DNA of 64,000 nucleotides from Marivivens sp. (GCA_024642115.1 JAHEBU010000002.1:248001-312000); one strand, 5' to 3'; shown: positions 47,637 to 57,106, numbered from the stretch's first letter. Numbers and translations are program-made. The notes: generated by a model from the sequence alone, not told the origin.

Positions 47637-48050
47637 CTAGTGAAACGCCGCAACCACGGCCAGCCCTGCCAGCCCAAGAATGCACAGCAGACCAACGCCA
47701 AAGGCGGCGGACCGCGCCGGCTGGTTCCGGGTCGCGATATGAATGACCGCCATGACGATCCGCGCAACCACAAAGACCGAGGCCAGAAGGTTGACCCAGA
47801 ACGGATTGGCCCCCGTCAGGATCGCGGCCACCGTGACCGCGATGAACGGGCCAGTCGTTTCGATCGCATTGGCAAAGGCGCGATGCCGCCGGTAGGCCGG
47901 ATCGGCATAGTTGCGCTTGACCAGACCGCTTTCGGTCCGGTTCTCCGGCGTCCGACCCGCAGTCGACATCAACATCAGGACGGTCATCAGAAGTCCCCAC
48001 AGGGCGAGCGAGGCGGTAGCGTGGGAATAGGCGGCAAAAGCGTCAGTCAT
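47637..48050 (-). CDS. MAPEG family membrane protein
   Basis: 137 residues with four hydrophobic segments. The MAPEG hallmark is ESGLVKRNYADPAYRRHRAFANAIETTGPF (charged loop then ENxxE-like NAIETTGPF). Family members are glutathione-dependent or related membrane enzymes; bacterial ones are mostly uncharacterised. Located between nuoF and nuoG, same strand. Confidence 0.85.
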   Translation of the reverse strand: MTDAFAAYSHATASLALWGLLMTVLMLMSTAGRTPENRTESGLVKRNYADPAYRRHRAFANAIETTGPFIAVTVAAILTGANPFWVNLLASVFVVARIVMAVIHIATRNQPARSAAFGVGLLCILGLAGLAVVAAFH

Positions 48051-48278
48051 TCTGCATCAGTCCTTTTGTGAAGTGTTCTAGTTTCAATTTCGACGCCCGC
48101 GGGGCTGGCCCGCCCGGTCAGGGTCGCTTGTCCGACAGCCCGGCGCGCGCGTGCAGGGTGGTCGGCGGGCGCATCATGGCTCCCTCAGGGGATTTCAGGG
48201 GACGCCGTCGAAGGCGCTGGTAAAGCACGGCTCTCACCCGGTGAGGGTTACGCCACGGTCCGGCATCAACGCAACGGG
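48051..48278. other. Gap inside nuo accessory region without a gene
   Basis: No supported reading frame in this 228-bp stretch. It contains an inverted repeat CTCACCCGGTGAG (48231-48243) and several GC-rich runs. It might hold a promoter or processing site for the MAPEG-nuoG segment, but I see no consensus element. Confidence 0.4.
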
Positions 48279-48719
48279 TCAGCGGCACAGGCCCTCCACG
48301 ATCCAGACCGTTTCCTCGAACCGGGCGGTGGCAGGGCTGGAAGGGTCCTGGGTCGTGTTTCGGCCCACTTGTTCGCAAAATATCTGCGCCGCCGCTATGG
48401 CCAACGGGCCATCTGACGGGGTCCAAGCTGGATCGGGGGCGTCCAGAGGCGTTGCATAAAGCCTGACCTCAAACCCGCTGGCCTCTGCGCCTGCATTGGT
48501 CGCATACAACTCGGCATGGACGGTCCGGCCCCGGACCTGCACGTCATCCATGGTGACGAACGGGTCAAACGGCGCGATCCCGTTCCCGGACGGGGCGGCC
48601 TCACATCCTGCCAGTCCTAAAACGGCGCACAGCGCCACGATCAGACCCGTCCGCGCCCTTGGCCAAACGTCCCAAGTGCCGCCCTGATGGCCTGTCAGCC
48701 AAGACCCTTTTGCCACCAC
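48279..48719 (-). CDS. Hypothetical lipoprotein in nuo cluster
   Basis: Up to 146 residues (GTG 48719; true start uncertain, because the hydrophobic signal GLIVALCAVLGLAGC begins only at residue 25). The lipobox is LAGC. The body has MDDVQVRGRTVHAELYATN, which looks like a beta-sandwich, then AAAQIFCEQVGR and WIVEGLC at the end; the C..W..C pattern resembles the other small nuo lipoproteins. Unknown function. Confidence 0.65.
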   Translation of the reverse strand: MVAKGSWLTGHQGGTWDVWPRARTGLIVALCAVLGLAGCEAAPSGNGIAPFDPFVTMDDVQVRGRTVHAELYATNAGAEASGFEVRLYATPLDAPDPAWTPSDGPLAIAAAQIFCEQVGRNTTQDPSSPATARFEETVWIVEGLCR

Positions 48720-48809
48720 ACCAATATCCCGCTCACACCGTTAATACTTTTATGATTTAGAAACAGACTGTTGCGCAGCGTTCAGACGTGAACGCCCTCC
48801 CCTTGGCCC

Positions 48810-49196
48810 CTACCCGGATGACGCCTGACACGGACCGAAATACCAACCGTTGCCGTTTTCCAGCAGCACCCCCTCGACCTGCGCAGGCACCCGACCGTCC
48901 AGCCCACAGTACCGCGCCGCCATCACCTGCGCCGCCGCCCGGTCCCTGTCCGAAATCGCGACCTCATCCTTTCGGATCACCACGACACCATCCAGAAACT
49001 CGGGGAACGGCGTGATTTCCGTGCCGTCGCTTTGCGGGATGCTCGAATACTTGACGTCGGCCCCTTCTTTGAAGGTGGCCTCATACCTGATCCCGTCGAT
49101 GGTGTAGAGCAGTAGATTGGCGTCCTCGCTGCCAGCGGCGACACAGGCCGCGACACACCCCAGCGCCAGCAGACCCAAAGCGTTGAAACGCCTCAT
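48810..49196 (-). CDS. Hypothetical lipoprotein downstream of nuoF
   Basis: 128 residues from ATG 49196, overlapping the nuoF stop by ATGA. Signal [22 protein letters not shown] with possible lipidation at C14 or C18. Body: [16 protein letters not shown], then [18 protein letters not shown] and [10 protein letters not shown], the last two matching the C..W..C pattern of the other lipoproteins here. Co-translated with nuoF. Function unknown. Confidence 0.72.
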   Translation of the reverse strand: MRRFNALGLLALGCVAACVAAGSEDANLLLYTIDGIRYEATFKEGADVKYSSIPQSDGTEITPFPEFLDGVVVIRKDEVAISDRDRAAAQVMAARYCGLDGRVPAQVEGVLLENGNGWYFGPCQASSG

Positions 49197-50479
49197 TCCG
49201 CCGCGATGGACGGGGCCCGCTTGTGCTTGATCCGGTCCTCGATCTCGTCGCGGAAGTTGCGGATCAGGCCCTGAATGGGCCATGCGGCCGCATCGCCAAG
49301 GGCGCAGATCGTGTGACCCTCGACCTGCTTGGTGACGTCCAGCAACATGTCGATTTCCTCGACCGCCGCGTTACCCTGCACCAGCCGCTCCATCACGCGC
49401 ATCATCCAGCCCGTGCCTTCGCGGCAAGGGGTGCACTGACCACAGCTTTCATGCTTGTAGAATTTCGACAGGCGCCAGATCGCTTTGACCATGTCGACCG
49501 ACTGATCCATCACGATGACGGCTGCGGTACCCAGACCGGACCGCTGTTCGCGCAGCCAGTCGAAGTCCATGATCGCGTCTTCCATCACCTCGGCCCGCAG
49601 GCACGGGACGGACGAGCCGCCGGGGATGACCGCCTTGAGGTTTTTCCACCCGCCGCGAATACCGCCGCAATGCTTGTCGATCAGCTCCTTGAACGGGATC
49701 GACATCGCCTCTTCGACGACGCAGGGATTGTTGACGTGGCCCGAGATGGCAAACAGTTTGGTCCCGGCATTGTTGGGGCGGCCAAAGCCCGCAAACCACG
49801 CGCCACCCCGGCGCAGGATGGTGGGGACGACAGCGATGGATTCGACGTTGTTCACGGTGGTCGGGCAGCCATAAAGGCCCGCACCGGCCGGGAACGGCGG
49901 TTTCATCCGGGGCATGCCCTTTTTGCCCTCAAGGCTTTCCAGCAGGGCGGTTTCCTCGCCACAGATATAAGCGCCCGCGCCGTGGTGCAGATACAGGTCG
50001 AAATCATAGCCCGACCCGCAGGCGTTCTTGCCGATCAGGCCAGCCTCGTAGGCCTCGTCGATGGCGATTTGCAGGGCCTCTTTCTCGCGGATGTATTCGC
50101 CGCGAATGTAGATGTAGCAGGCATGGGCGTTCATCGCGAAAGAGGCGATCAGCGCCCCCTCGACCAGCGTATGCGGGTCGTGGCGCATGATCTCGCGGTC
50201 CTTGCAGGTGCCGGGTTCGGATTCGTCGGCGTTGATGACCAGATAGGCCGGGCGACCGTCGCTTTCCTTGGGCATGAACGACCACTTCAGTCCGGTGGGA
50301 AAGCCCGCCCCACCGCGCCCGCGCAGGCCCGACGCCTTCATCTCGGTCACGATCCAGTCCTTGCCCTTGGCCAGGATATCCTTGGTCCCGTCCCAATGGC
50401 CACGCTTCTGGGCGCCCTTCAGCGTCCGGTCGTGCATGCCGTAAATATTGGTGAAAATCCGGTCCTGATCCTTGAGCAT
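49193..50479 (-). CDS. nuoF: NADH-quinone oxidoreductase subunit F
   Basis: 428 residues. Binds NADH and [16 protein letters not shown] for the nucleotide and the loop AYIRGEY-like region ([15 protein letters not shown]). The N3 [4Fe-4S] cluster ligands are [10 protein letters not shown] and a later Cys (HTICALGD). First electron acceptor of complex I. It overlaps the next gene by 4 bases. Confidence 0.96.
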   Translation of the reverse strand: MLKDQDRIFTNIYGMHDRTLKGAQKRGHWDGTKDILAKGKDWIVTEMKASGLRGRGGAGFPTGLKWSFMPKESDGRPAYLVINADESEPGTCKDREIMRHDPHTLVEGALIASFAMNAHACYIYIRGEYIREKEALQIAIDEAYEAGLIGKNACGSGYDFDLYLHHGAGAYICGEETALLESLEGKKGMPRMKPPFPAGAGLYGCPTTVNNVESIAVVPTILRRGGAWFAGFGRPNNAGTKLFAISGHVNNPCVVEEAMSIPFKELIDKHCGGIRGGWKNLKAVIPGGSSVPCLRAEVMEDAIMDFDWLREQRSGLGTAAVIVMDQSVDMVKAIWRLSKFYKHESCGQCTPCREGTGWMMRVMERLVQGNAAVEEIDMLLDVTKQVEGHTICALGDAAAWPIQGLIRNFRDEIEDRIKHKRAPSIAAE

Positions 50480-50482
50480 TCT

Positions 50483-50707
50483 CTAGCCTTTGTCGGTCTG
50501 GCGGGACCGCCAGAGTTGAAACGTCATCCACAGCGCCCAGCCAAACCCGGCAAGCGCGATCAGATCGCACAGCGCCCGGGTGCGCGGGGTCCAGTTCATC
50601 GCCCCGCCCGCCCAGATGGCCACGATCCAGAAAACCCCGGTTCCAGCCAGAAGCAACGCGGCACGTTGTCCGGCCTTGGCCTGTTTTGGGCTGGGTGGAG
50701 TGGCCAT
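50483..50707 (-). CDS. DUF5337 family small membrane protein
   Basis: 74 residues from ATG 50707 (ATPPSPKQAKAGQRAALLL). Two hydrophobic segments (about 15-31 and 43-62) and a charged tail. DUF5337 proteins are lineage-specific and, from memory, encoded next to nuoF. The longer frame to 50749 would overlap the upstream gene. Three bases separate it from nuoF. Possible complex I assembly or supernumerary subunit; unproven. Confidence 0.75.
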   Translation of the reverse strand: MATPPSPKQAKAGQRAALLLAGTGVFWIVAIWAGGAMNWTPRTRALCDLIALAGFGWALWMTFQLWRSRQTDKG

Positions 50708-50720
50708 CGGCTGGTTCGCC

Positions 50721-51518
50721 TCAGTAATCGTTGGTCTTGGCGCGGACAAGGAATTCCTCGACCCCGACCTCGCCGATCAGGCGGGCTTGTGCAACCCATT
50801 TGTCACGACCGACCCGCCCCTTGAACCCTTTGAGGTTGGCGTTCATCCAGGCAACTTCAGACGCGCCCCAGCCGGCGATCTGGTCAAAGTGGAAGATGCC
50901 CATCTCGTGGCACAGTTTTTCCAGAACCGGGCCAATCCCCTCGATCGTCTTGAGGTTATCGGCCTTGCCCCCGCGTGGAGCGGCTAGCCCCTTGGGCTTG
51001 GTCCCTTCGCCCGCTGCGGCAATGGCGGCATCGTCAGGCGCCGGAGATGCAGGCGTTGGCTGCGACATCACCGCAGCCGGGGCCGGAGCGGCGGCCGGTT
51101 TGGCCGCAGAAGCAGAGGCCGAGGACGCGGCTGGTGAAGGTGTAGGCGTAAAGGTACTGGCGGGTTTTGCAGCCGGGGCGGCGGCGGGCGCAGCCGCCAC
51201 GGGGGCAGCGACCGGGGCGGCCGAAGCCTTGGCAACCGGTGCCGCAGCGGCAGGCGCCGCAGCCGGGGCAGACCCTGACGTCATGGCACGGGCCGCCTCG
51301 GTCCGGGCGCGGACCTCGTCCAGAGTGGGCAGGCGCCCACACAGCATCACAGACAGGAAGAAGCCCACCACCACCGTCAACAGAACGGCCACGAAAACCG
51401 ACTGCGGTCCACTGAAGCCGCCCAGCAGGTGAACCATGACCCCGGCAAGCGCGCCAGCCAGGGCCGCCAGCGCCCAACACCAGAACGTGCAGCGCAGATT
51501 TCCCTTCATCTCACCCAT
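50721..51518 (-). CDS. Membrane protein with Ala/Pro linker and NuoE-like C-terminal helical domain
   Basis: 265 residues from ATG 51518 (GGGAGAG six bases upstream). Two transmembrane helices (about 10-33 and 38-60), a low-complexity Ala/Pro linker (about 78-180), then a 65-residue domain from about residue 190 (NLKTIEGIGPVLEKLCHEMG...FHFDQIAGWGASEVAW...KGRVGRDKWVAQA). This domain is clearly homologous to the C-terminus of NuoE encoded just upstream. The GIGP turn suggests a helix-hairpin-helix-like fold. Likely a membrane-anchored partner in the same complex. Confidence 0.78.
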   Translation of the reverse strand: MGEMKGNLRCTFWCWALAALAGALAGVMVHLLGGFSGPQSVFVAVLLTVVVGFFLSVMLCGRLPTLDEVRARTEAARAMTSGSAPAAAPAAAAPVAKASAAPVAAPVAAAPAAAPAAKPASTFTPTPSPAASSASASAAKPAAAPAPAAVMSQPTPASPAPDDAAIAAAGEGTKPKGLAAPRGGKADNLKTIEGIGPVLEKLCHEMGIFHFDQIAGWGASEVAWMNANLKGFKGRVGRDKWVAQARLIGEVGVEEFLVRAKTNDY

Positions 51519-51532
51519 CGCGATCTCTCCCT

Positions 51533-51715
51533 TTAATCCGACGAATTGTCCGCTGCACCTTGGTCGCGCAGCTTTGCAACTCTCTTCTTAGAGGTTTTTA
51601 TCCGATTATTACAAAAAAATTTAGAGCTGATCTCCGCCGCCGCGATGGGACTGCGATGCTCGGCCGGACGGTCAGAGATGGGCGTGCCAGACTTGATGAA
51701 AAGCAGGGTGTTCAT
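51533..51715 (-). CDS. Small basic protein (putative)
   Basis: 60 residues. The ATG at 51715 overlaps the preceding stop by ATGA, and its own stop is 14 bp before the next gene with that gene's ribosome site in between. The protein is basic (NNRIKTSKKRVAKLRDQG) with one Cys and no membrane segment. DNA here is more AT-rich than its neighbours, and I know no family, so the case rests on the spacing. Confidence 0.45.
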   Translation of the reverse strand: MNTLLFIKSGTPISDRPAEHRSPIAAAEISSKFFCNNRIKTSKKRVAKLRDQGAADNSSD

Positions 51716-51999
51716 GGTGAACCTGTTGAACGCATCCGCGTGCCCCTAACCCGGTGCCGGATGGGATCATGGCAGTCGTGGGCCTGATCGGCGACCATCT
51801 TCGCCCTGTCGTTCTGAGAGCGCAGGATGATGTGCCCGGCCCCGCCCTGCCCCGGCATCCCGTCAGAAAACCAGCAGATCACGCAGCCAAGGTCGAACAT
51901 CGACCCGGGCTGGACGTGGTCCAAGAGCACGTCCGCCAGACTGACGCCATCGCGCACCCACGTTTCGCGCTGCACGTCGAACATGCCAGTGTCGTCCAC
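51712..51999 (-). CDS. Hypothetical protein downstream of nuoE
   Basis: 95 residues starting at GTG 51999, two bases past the nuoE stop, so translation is coupled. MDDTGMFDVQRETWVRDGVS, FDLGCVICWFSDGMPGQGG and HIILRSQNDRAKMVADQ are notable; C-V-I-C could bind metal. The ending (HRVRGTRMRSTGSP) is basic. No family recognised. Part of the nuoE-nuoF accessory block. Confidence 0.6.
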   Translation of the reverse strand: MDDTGMFDVQRETWVRDGVSLADVLLDHVQPGSMFDLGCVICWFSDGMPGQGGAGHIILRSQNDRAKMVADQAHDCHDPIRHRVRGTRMRSTGSP

Positions 52000-52001
52000 G
52001 C

Positions 52002-53186
52002 TTAGCTCTTTGCCAAAGCCTTGGCCTGTGACACCCAGTCATCGCGTTCGATCCGGCCCTTGAATTTCAGCCGGGCATCTACCCAGGCGATTTCGGCGGG
52101 ACCCCAGGTGGCGATCTGGTCGAAATGCCAGAAGCCCATCTCGTTGAGCATCTTTTCAAGCAGAGGACCGATGCCGTTGATGATCTTGAGGTCGTCAGCC
52201 CCGCCCGCGCGCGGAACCTTGCGCCGCTTGGGCGCAACCTCGGCCACGGACGCACCTGCCACGGGGGCCGCGGCCGCTGGCGCGGGCGCGGCTTTGGTCC
52301 CGGCTTTCGGGGCGGCAGCCTTTGGGCTGCCGGCTGGGTCGGCCTTTGATCGGGGTTTGGCGCGCGAGGCGGCAGGAGCCTCTTGAACAGTCACACCAGT
52401 CGCATCGGCGGACATGCCGTTGCCGGGGGTGGGTTCGGCGGCCTTGCGCGACCGCGCCGCGCCGACCTTTGCCTTTGGCCCATCGCGCCACGGGGTCAGC
52501 AAGGGCACCTCGGTTCCGTCGATGCGCTTGATGGTGTCGCCGATATCAACGGCCAACTGGGCACTCGCATTGTATTTGGTCCGCCCGCTTTCGTGATCCT
52601 TGAGGCTAGTCAGCCCCTTGAGCGGTTCGGCGGCATAGCGGCCATTCTGCGGACCGGGCACAGGGACCTTGCCCGCAGCCAGTTCGTCGATGATTTGGGC
52701 CAGCCGTTCGGCGGTCAGGTCCTCATAGTAATCCTTGCCGATCTGGGCCATCGGCGCGTTGGCGCAGGATCCCAGACATTCGACCTCTTCCCAGCTGAAC
52801 TTGCCATCCGCCGACAGGGCGTGCGGCTGGTCGGCGATCTTGTCCTGGCAAACGGCGATCAGATCCTCGGCCCCGCAGATCATGCACGACAAGGTGCCGC
52901 AGACCTGGATATGGGCGACCGATCCGACCGGCTGAAGCTGGAACATGAAATAGAACGTGGCCACTTCCAAAGCGCGGATATAGGCCATGCCCAACATGTT
53001 GGCGACGTGTTCGATGGCCGGACGGCTGAGCCAGCCTTCCTGTTCCTGCGCGCGCCACAGCAGCGGAATGATGGCGCTGGCCTGACGACCCTCAGGATAT
53101 TTGCTGATCTGCCCTTCGGCCCAAGCCTGATTGGCGGGGGTAAAGGCAAAGGCGGCAGGCTGGTCGTGGTAGAGGCGGCGGAGCAT
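52002..53186 (-). CDS. nuoE: NADH-quinone oxidoreductase subunit E with C-terminal extension
   Basis: 394 residues; typical NuoE is about 160-240. The N-terminal 230 or so carry the thioredoxin-like [2Fe-2S] domain, with ligands in CGTLSC and ECLGSC. Then come an Ala/Pro/Lys-rich linker (about 250-325) and a helical domain starting at [18 protein letters not shown]. The extension occurs, from memory, in other Alphaproteobacteria, and is duplicated in the membrane protein at 50721-51518. N1a cluster function should be normal. Confidence 0.94.
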   Translation of the reverse strand: MLRRLYHDQPAAFAFTPANQAWAEGQISKYPEGRQASAIIPLLWRAQEQEGWLSRPAIEHVANMLGMAYIRALEVATFYFMFQLQPVGSVAHIQVCGTLSCMICGAEDLIAVCQDKIADQPHALSADGKFSWEEVECLGSCANAPMAQIGKDYYEDLTAERLAQIIDELAAGKVPVPGPQNGRYAAEPLKGLTSLKDHESGRTKYNASAQLAVDIGDTIKRIDGTEVPLLTPWRDGPKAKVGAARSRKAAEPTPGNGMSADATGVTVQEAPAASRAKPRSKADPAGSPKAAAPKAGTKAAPAPAAAAPVAGASVAEVAPKRRKVPRAGGADDLKIINGIGPLLEKMLNEMGFWHFDQIATWGPAEIAWVDARLKFKGRIERDDWVSQAKALAKS

Positions 53187-53187
53187 A

Positions 53188-53454
53188 TCAGTGGCACTTC
53201 CCGGTCATGAGTCTCAGGTCATCGTTTTGCGGGATGGCGCGACCATCCTGCATCATCGTCAGAACAATCGCCGCCGCCTGGCCTTCGGTCAGGCCCGAGG
53301 CGGCAAGTACGTCCTTTTCGTTGTCGTCATGCACCACGCAACCCGCGTCTTCAATCGCGGCGATCAGTCGGGCGAAGTCCGCCGATTCCTGCGCCCGGGC
53401 AGTCGTTGCCCCGGCCAAAAGCGCCAGACAGATCGCCCCACGGATCATTGGCAC
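53188..53454 (-). CDS. Small exported protein, nuo paralog family member 3
   Basis: 88 residues with a Sec signal (residues 1-21, ending ARA-Q). The mature domain [20 protein letters not shown], then [19 protein letters not shown] and LRLMTGKC, contains the three-part pattern (AGC, ASGL, x-G-x-C) shared with the two small proteins upstream. Two cysteines probably form a disulfide. It ends one base before nuoE. Unknown role in periplasm. Confidence 0.75.
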   Translation of the reverse strand: MPMIRGAICLALLAGATTARAQESADFARLIAAIEDAGCVVHDDNEKDVLAASGLTEGQAAAIVLTMMQDGRAIPQNDDLRLMTGKCH

Positions 53455-53705
53455 GGGCCAGAGATCAGTTTCATGTTGCCGTCGGCAGTCAGCTCGACCT
53501 CGCCCGCAGCATACAGAGCGGCCACGGCGGTCGTGACTTCTTCGGGCGTCAGGCCCGAGGCTTGCTGCACGGCATCGCCGTTTTCGACGGTCACAACGCA
53601 GCCAGCAGCGGCAACAGCTTCGCGCAGCTTGGTCGCCGCATCGGCATCCTGCGCCTGCACGACGGCGGGCATCAGAAGGAAAGGCAGAACATAGAGACTT
53701 TTCAT
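53445..53705 (-). CDS. Small exported protein, nuo paralog family member 2
   Basis: 86 residues from ATG 53705; Sec signal ends VVQA-Q. The mature part has LREAVAAAGCVVTVENGDAV, QQASGLTPEEVTTAVAALY and MKLISGPC, aligning throughout with its neighbours. A longer open frame to 53852 covers the microprotein gene and is not coding. Its start overlaps the microprotein stop by ATGA, and its end overlaps the next gene by 10 bases. Confidence 0.75.
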   Translation of the reverse strand: MKSLYVLPFLLMPAVVQAQDADAATKLREAVAAAGCVVTVENGDAVQQASGLTPEEVTTAVAALYAAGEVELTADGNMKLISGPCQ

Positions 53706-53824
53706 GTGGGTAACCCCGTAAGGATGGCGCCGCCTGTCAACGCGGCCAGAATGGACATCGGTAAGATGTTCACCCCCCCTGTGATAAGCAATAACAACCC
53801 CGAAAAACCCACGCCTGCGATCAT
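53702..53824 (-). CDS. 40-residue membrane microprotein
   Basis: A complete reading frame of 40 codons between two small exported-protein genes. The ATG at 53824 overlaps the upstream stop by one base (TGATG), and its TGA overlaps the next ATG by four (ATGA). The product begins [17 protein letters not shown] and continues VNILPMSILAALTGGAIL, i.e. two short hydrophobic stretches with a Pro/Asn turn and no charged residues. Coupling at both ends is strong evidence that it is translated. Function unknown. Confidence 0.65.
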   Translation of the reverse strand: MIAGVGFSGLLLLITGGVNILPMSILAALTGGAILTGLPT

Positions 53825-54129
53825 CAGATGCACCGATCCGTCTTGAGTTCAAAGACGCCGGTGGTCATCACATTCGCTTGGCCCTCGTCCACCAATTCCT
53901 TGCCGATCCGCACGATGGAATCGTCAGGCAGGCCGCTGGCGGCCAGCACTTGTGCGGCGTTTGAGGGGTCAAGCTGGCATCCGTTCGCCTCGATCGCGGC
54001 GACCAGACGCTCTTTTTCGGTCAGAGGGGCCGCAGCCGCGGGGGCGGCCCCCGGCGTGGCCGGAAACGGCGGCAAAGGCGTGCAGGCCGAGGCGAGCAGG
54101 ACCAGCATCAGGGGCAGCGCGCGGGTCAT
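53824..54129 (-). CDS. Small exported lipoprotein, nuo paralog family member 1
   Basis: 101 residues from ATG 54129, overlapping the nuoD stop (ATGA). Lipobox ASAC with C16. A Pro/Ala linker precedes [20 protein letters not shown], then [20 protein letters not shown] and FELKTDRC. The mature domain aligns with the two following small proteins, but this one is lipid-anchored instead of soluble. Unknown function. Confidence 0.75.
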   Translation of the reverse strand: MTRALPLMLVLLASACTPLPPFPATPGAAPAAAAPLTEKERLVAAIEANGCQLDPSNAAQVLAASGLPDDSIVRIGKELVDEGQANVMTTGVFELKTDRCI

Positions 54130-55364
54130 CGGTCGATCTCCCCGAATACAACGTCCATCGTGCCGATGATCGCCGACACGTCGGCCAACTGGTGCCCCTT
54201 GCAGATGTAATCCATCGCCTGAAGGTGCAGATATCCCGGCGCCCGCAACTTGGCCCGGTAGGGTTTGTTGGTCCCATCGGCCACCAGATACACGCCGAAT
54301 TCGCCCTTGGGCGCCTCGACACAGGCGTAAACCTCGCCTGCCGGAACGTGGAACCCTTCGGTGTAGAGTTTGAAGTGGTGGATAAGCGCCTCCATCGACG
54401 TTTTCATCTCGCCACGGGTCGGCGGGGTCATCTTGCCCCGGGCCATCACATCGCCCTTTTCCACCCGCAGCTTGGCGCAGGCCTGCCGGATGATCGACGT
54501 CGACTCGCGCATTTCGGCCATCCGGCACAGATACCGGTCATAGCAATCGCCGTTCTTGCCCACGGGGACCTTGAAGTCGAATTCATCGTAACATTCATAG
54601 GGTTGCGACCGCCGCAGATCCCAGGCAAAGCCCGATCCGCGCACCATGACGCCCGAGAACCCCCATTTCTGGATGTCGTCCTCGGTCACAACGCCGATGT
54701 CGGCATTGCGCTGCTTGAAGATGCGGTTTTCGGTCAGCAACCCGTCGATGTCGTCCAGCACGCGGGGGAATTCGACGGCCCATTGGTCGATATCCTCGAC
54801 CAGCTGGTGGGGCAGGTCCTGATGGACGCCGCCGGGGCGGAAATAGGCGGCGTGCAAACGGGCGCCACAGGCGCGTTCGTAGAACACCATCAGCTTTTCA
54901 CGCTCTTCAAACCCCCAGAGCGGCGGGGTCAGGGCGCCCACGTCCATCGCCTGGGTGGTCACATTGAGCAGATGCGACAGAATACGGCCGATTTCGGAAT
55001 ACAGCACGCGGATCAGCGAGGCCCGGCGCGGCACGATCGTTCCGGTCAGCTTTTCAATAGCCAGACACCAGGCATGTTCCTGATTCATGGGTGCGACGTA
55101 ATCGAGCCGGTCCAAGTAGGGCAGGTTTTGCAGATAGGTGCGCGACTCCATCAGCTTTTCGGTGCCCCGGTGCAGCAGTCCGATGTGCGGATCGCAGCGT
55201 TCAACAATTTCGCCGTCCAGTTCCAGTACAAGACGCAAAACACCATGCGCCGCAGGGTGTTGCGGGCCAAAGTTGATGTTGAAGTTACGGATCTTCTGTT
55301 CGCCCGTCATGGCGTCGGTAGACCCGTCGTCGTAGGTGTTCACGCGGATGTCGCCGTCCATCAT
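54126..55364 (-). CDS. nuoD: NADH-quinone oxidoreductase subunit D
   Basis: 412 residues from ATG 55364 (AAGGG seven bases upstream; ATG 55361 also possible). Hydrogenase-like 49-kDa subunit lining the quinone site: [50 protein letters not shown], and [19 protein letters not shown] near the end. Normal length. Confidence 0.96.
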   Translation of the reverse strand: MMDGDIRVNTYDDGSTDAMTGEQKIRNFNINFGPQHPAAHGVLRLVLELDGEIVERCDPHIGLLHRGTEKLMESRTYLQNLPYLDRLDYVAPMNQEHAWCLAIEKLTGTIVPRRASLIRVLYSEIGRILSHLLNVTTQAMDVGALTPPLWGFEEREKLMVFYERACGARLHAAYFRPGGVHQDLPHQLVEDIDQWAVEFPRVLDDIDGLLTENRIFKQRNADIGVVTEDDIQKWGFSGVMVRGSGFAWDLRRSQPYECYDEFDFKVPVGKNGDCYDRYLCRMAEMRESTSIIRQACAKLRVEKGDVMARGKMTPPTRGEMKTSMEALIHHFKLYTEGFHVPAGEVYACVEAPKGEFGVYLVADGTNKPYRAKLRAPGYLHLQAMDYICKGHQLADVSAIIGTMDVVFGEIDR

Positions 55365-55368
55365 ATTG

Positions 55369-55764
55369 TCACCCTTCCAGCGCGGGGCCATCTGCCACGC
55401 GAAAAACCTTGGTCATCAACTTCCACTCGGCCCCCACCCGGACAAAGCCCAGGTGATCCTCGTAACGGCGCGGCGGAGCATCGACGTACAGATGCACGCG
55501 GGCGATTTCGTCGCCCGCCACATCCACGCTCAGAATTTCATAGGACGGCTCCCCGGGGAACGGGGTGCGGGATTTCACGCGATCCAGATACCCCGCCTTG
55601 TCCCAGAACTGCACTTCGCCCGACCCCTTACGGGCCGTCATCAGGAAATGATCGTGGCACATCGCCTCAAACGTCGCGACGGTCGAATGATGAATGCCCT
55701 CGCAATAGGCCACGGCCATCGCCCGGACAGCGGCCAGTGGATCAAGGTCGGCCCCGTCCATCAT
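55369..55764 (-). CDS. NTF2-like (lumazine-binding type) protein between nuoC and nuoD
   Basis: 131 residues with the NTF2/SnoaL fold pattern: N-terminal helix [19 protein letters not shown], the helix [14 protein letters not shown], then beta strands [21 protein letters not shown] and EWKLMTKVF. Its ATG overlaps the nuoC stop by ATGA and it ends 4 bp before nuoD, so expression follows complex I. No enzyme can be assigned. This spot is normally empty in nuo operons. Confidence 0.8.
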   Translation of the reverse strand: MMDGADLDPLAAVRAMAVAYCEGIHHSTVATFEAMCHDHFLMTARKGSGEVQFWDKAGYLDRVKSRTPFPGEPSYEILSVDVAGDEIARVHLYVDAPPRRYEDHLGFVRVGAEWKLMTKVFRVADGPALEG

Positions 55765-56384
55765 TTCGCGGGCTCCTTTGCCTTGTCATCGCCCGGAAGG
55801 ATATATTGCGCACCCTCCCACGGGCTCATGAAATCGAACTGGCGGTATTCCTGAACAAGGCTGACAGGCTCATAGACCACGCGCTTCTGCGCCTCGTCAT
55901 AGCGGACCTCGGTATAGCCGGTGGTCGGAAAATCCTTGCGCAGCGGATAGCCGCGAAAGCCATAGTCGGTGAGGATGCGGCGCAGGTCGGGGTGACCCGA
56001 AAACAGGATGCCGAACATGTCGAACACTTCGCGTTCAAACCAGTTGGCCGACGGATGCACGTCGATAATGGACGGCACCATGTCCTCTTCGCGGACTTGA
56101 ACGCGCAAGCGGATGCGGTGGTTCTGATACATCGACAGAAAGTGATAGATCACATCGAACCGCTTGGCCCGTCCGGGGTAATCGACAGCCGTGATATCCA
56201 CCAGCGACGAGAACTGGCAGGAATTGTCGGCCTTGAGGAAATCGACAAAGCCCACGAGATTGGACAGCGCCACATCGACGGTCAGCTCGTCATAGGCGAC
56301 CTCCCACGACAGCACACAATCCTTGCGCTTGACCTCGAGGAGTGCGCCCAGCTCTTTCAGGGCTTCGGTCTTGGGATCAGCCAT
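55761..56384 (-). CDS. nuoC: NADH-quinone oxidoreductase subunit C
   Basis: 207-residue 30-kDa subunit: [51 protein letters not shown] and [19 protein letters not shown] are the conserved blocks. Peripheral-arm subunit, no cofactor. Separate from nuoD (not fused as in E. coli). Five bases separate it from nuoB. Confidence 0.96.
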   Translation of the reverse strand: MADPKTEALKELGALLEVKRKDCVLSWEVAYDELTVDVALSNLVGFVDFLKADNSCQFSSLVDITAVDYPGRAKRFDVIYHFLSMYQNHRIRLRVQVREEDMVPSIIDVHPSANWFEREVFDMFGILFSGHPDLRRILTDYGFRGYPLRKDFPTTGYTEVRYDEAQKRVVYEPVSLVQEYRQFDFMSPWEGAQYILPGDDKAKEPAK

Positions 56385-56389
56385 GGTCG

Positions 56390-57091
<702 letters not shown>

Positions 57092-57106
57092 CTAAGCTGC
57101 CCAACA

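Noticed and set aside
47062-48000. 312-codon reading of the DUF3291 frame extended upstream
   Set aside because: Extension crosses the MAPEG gene and a palindromic repeat; homology begins at ATG 47547.
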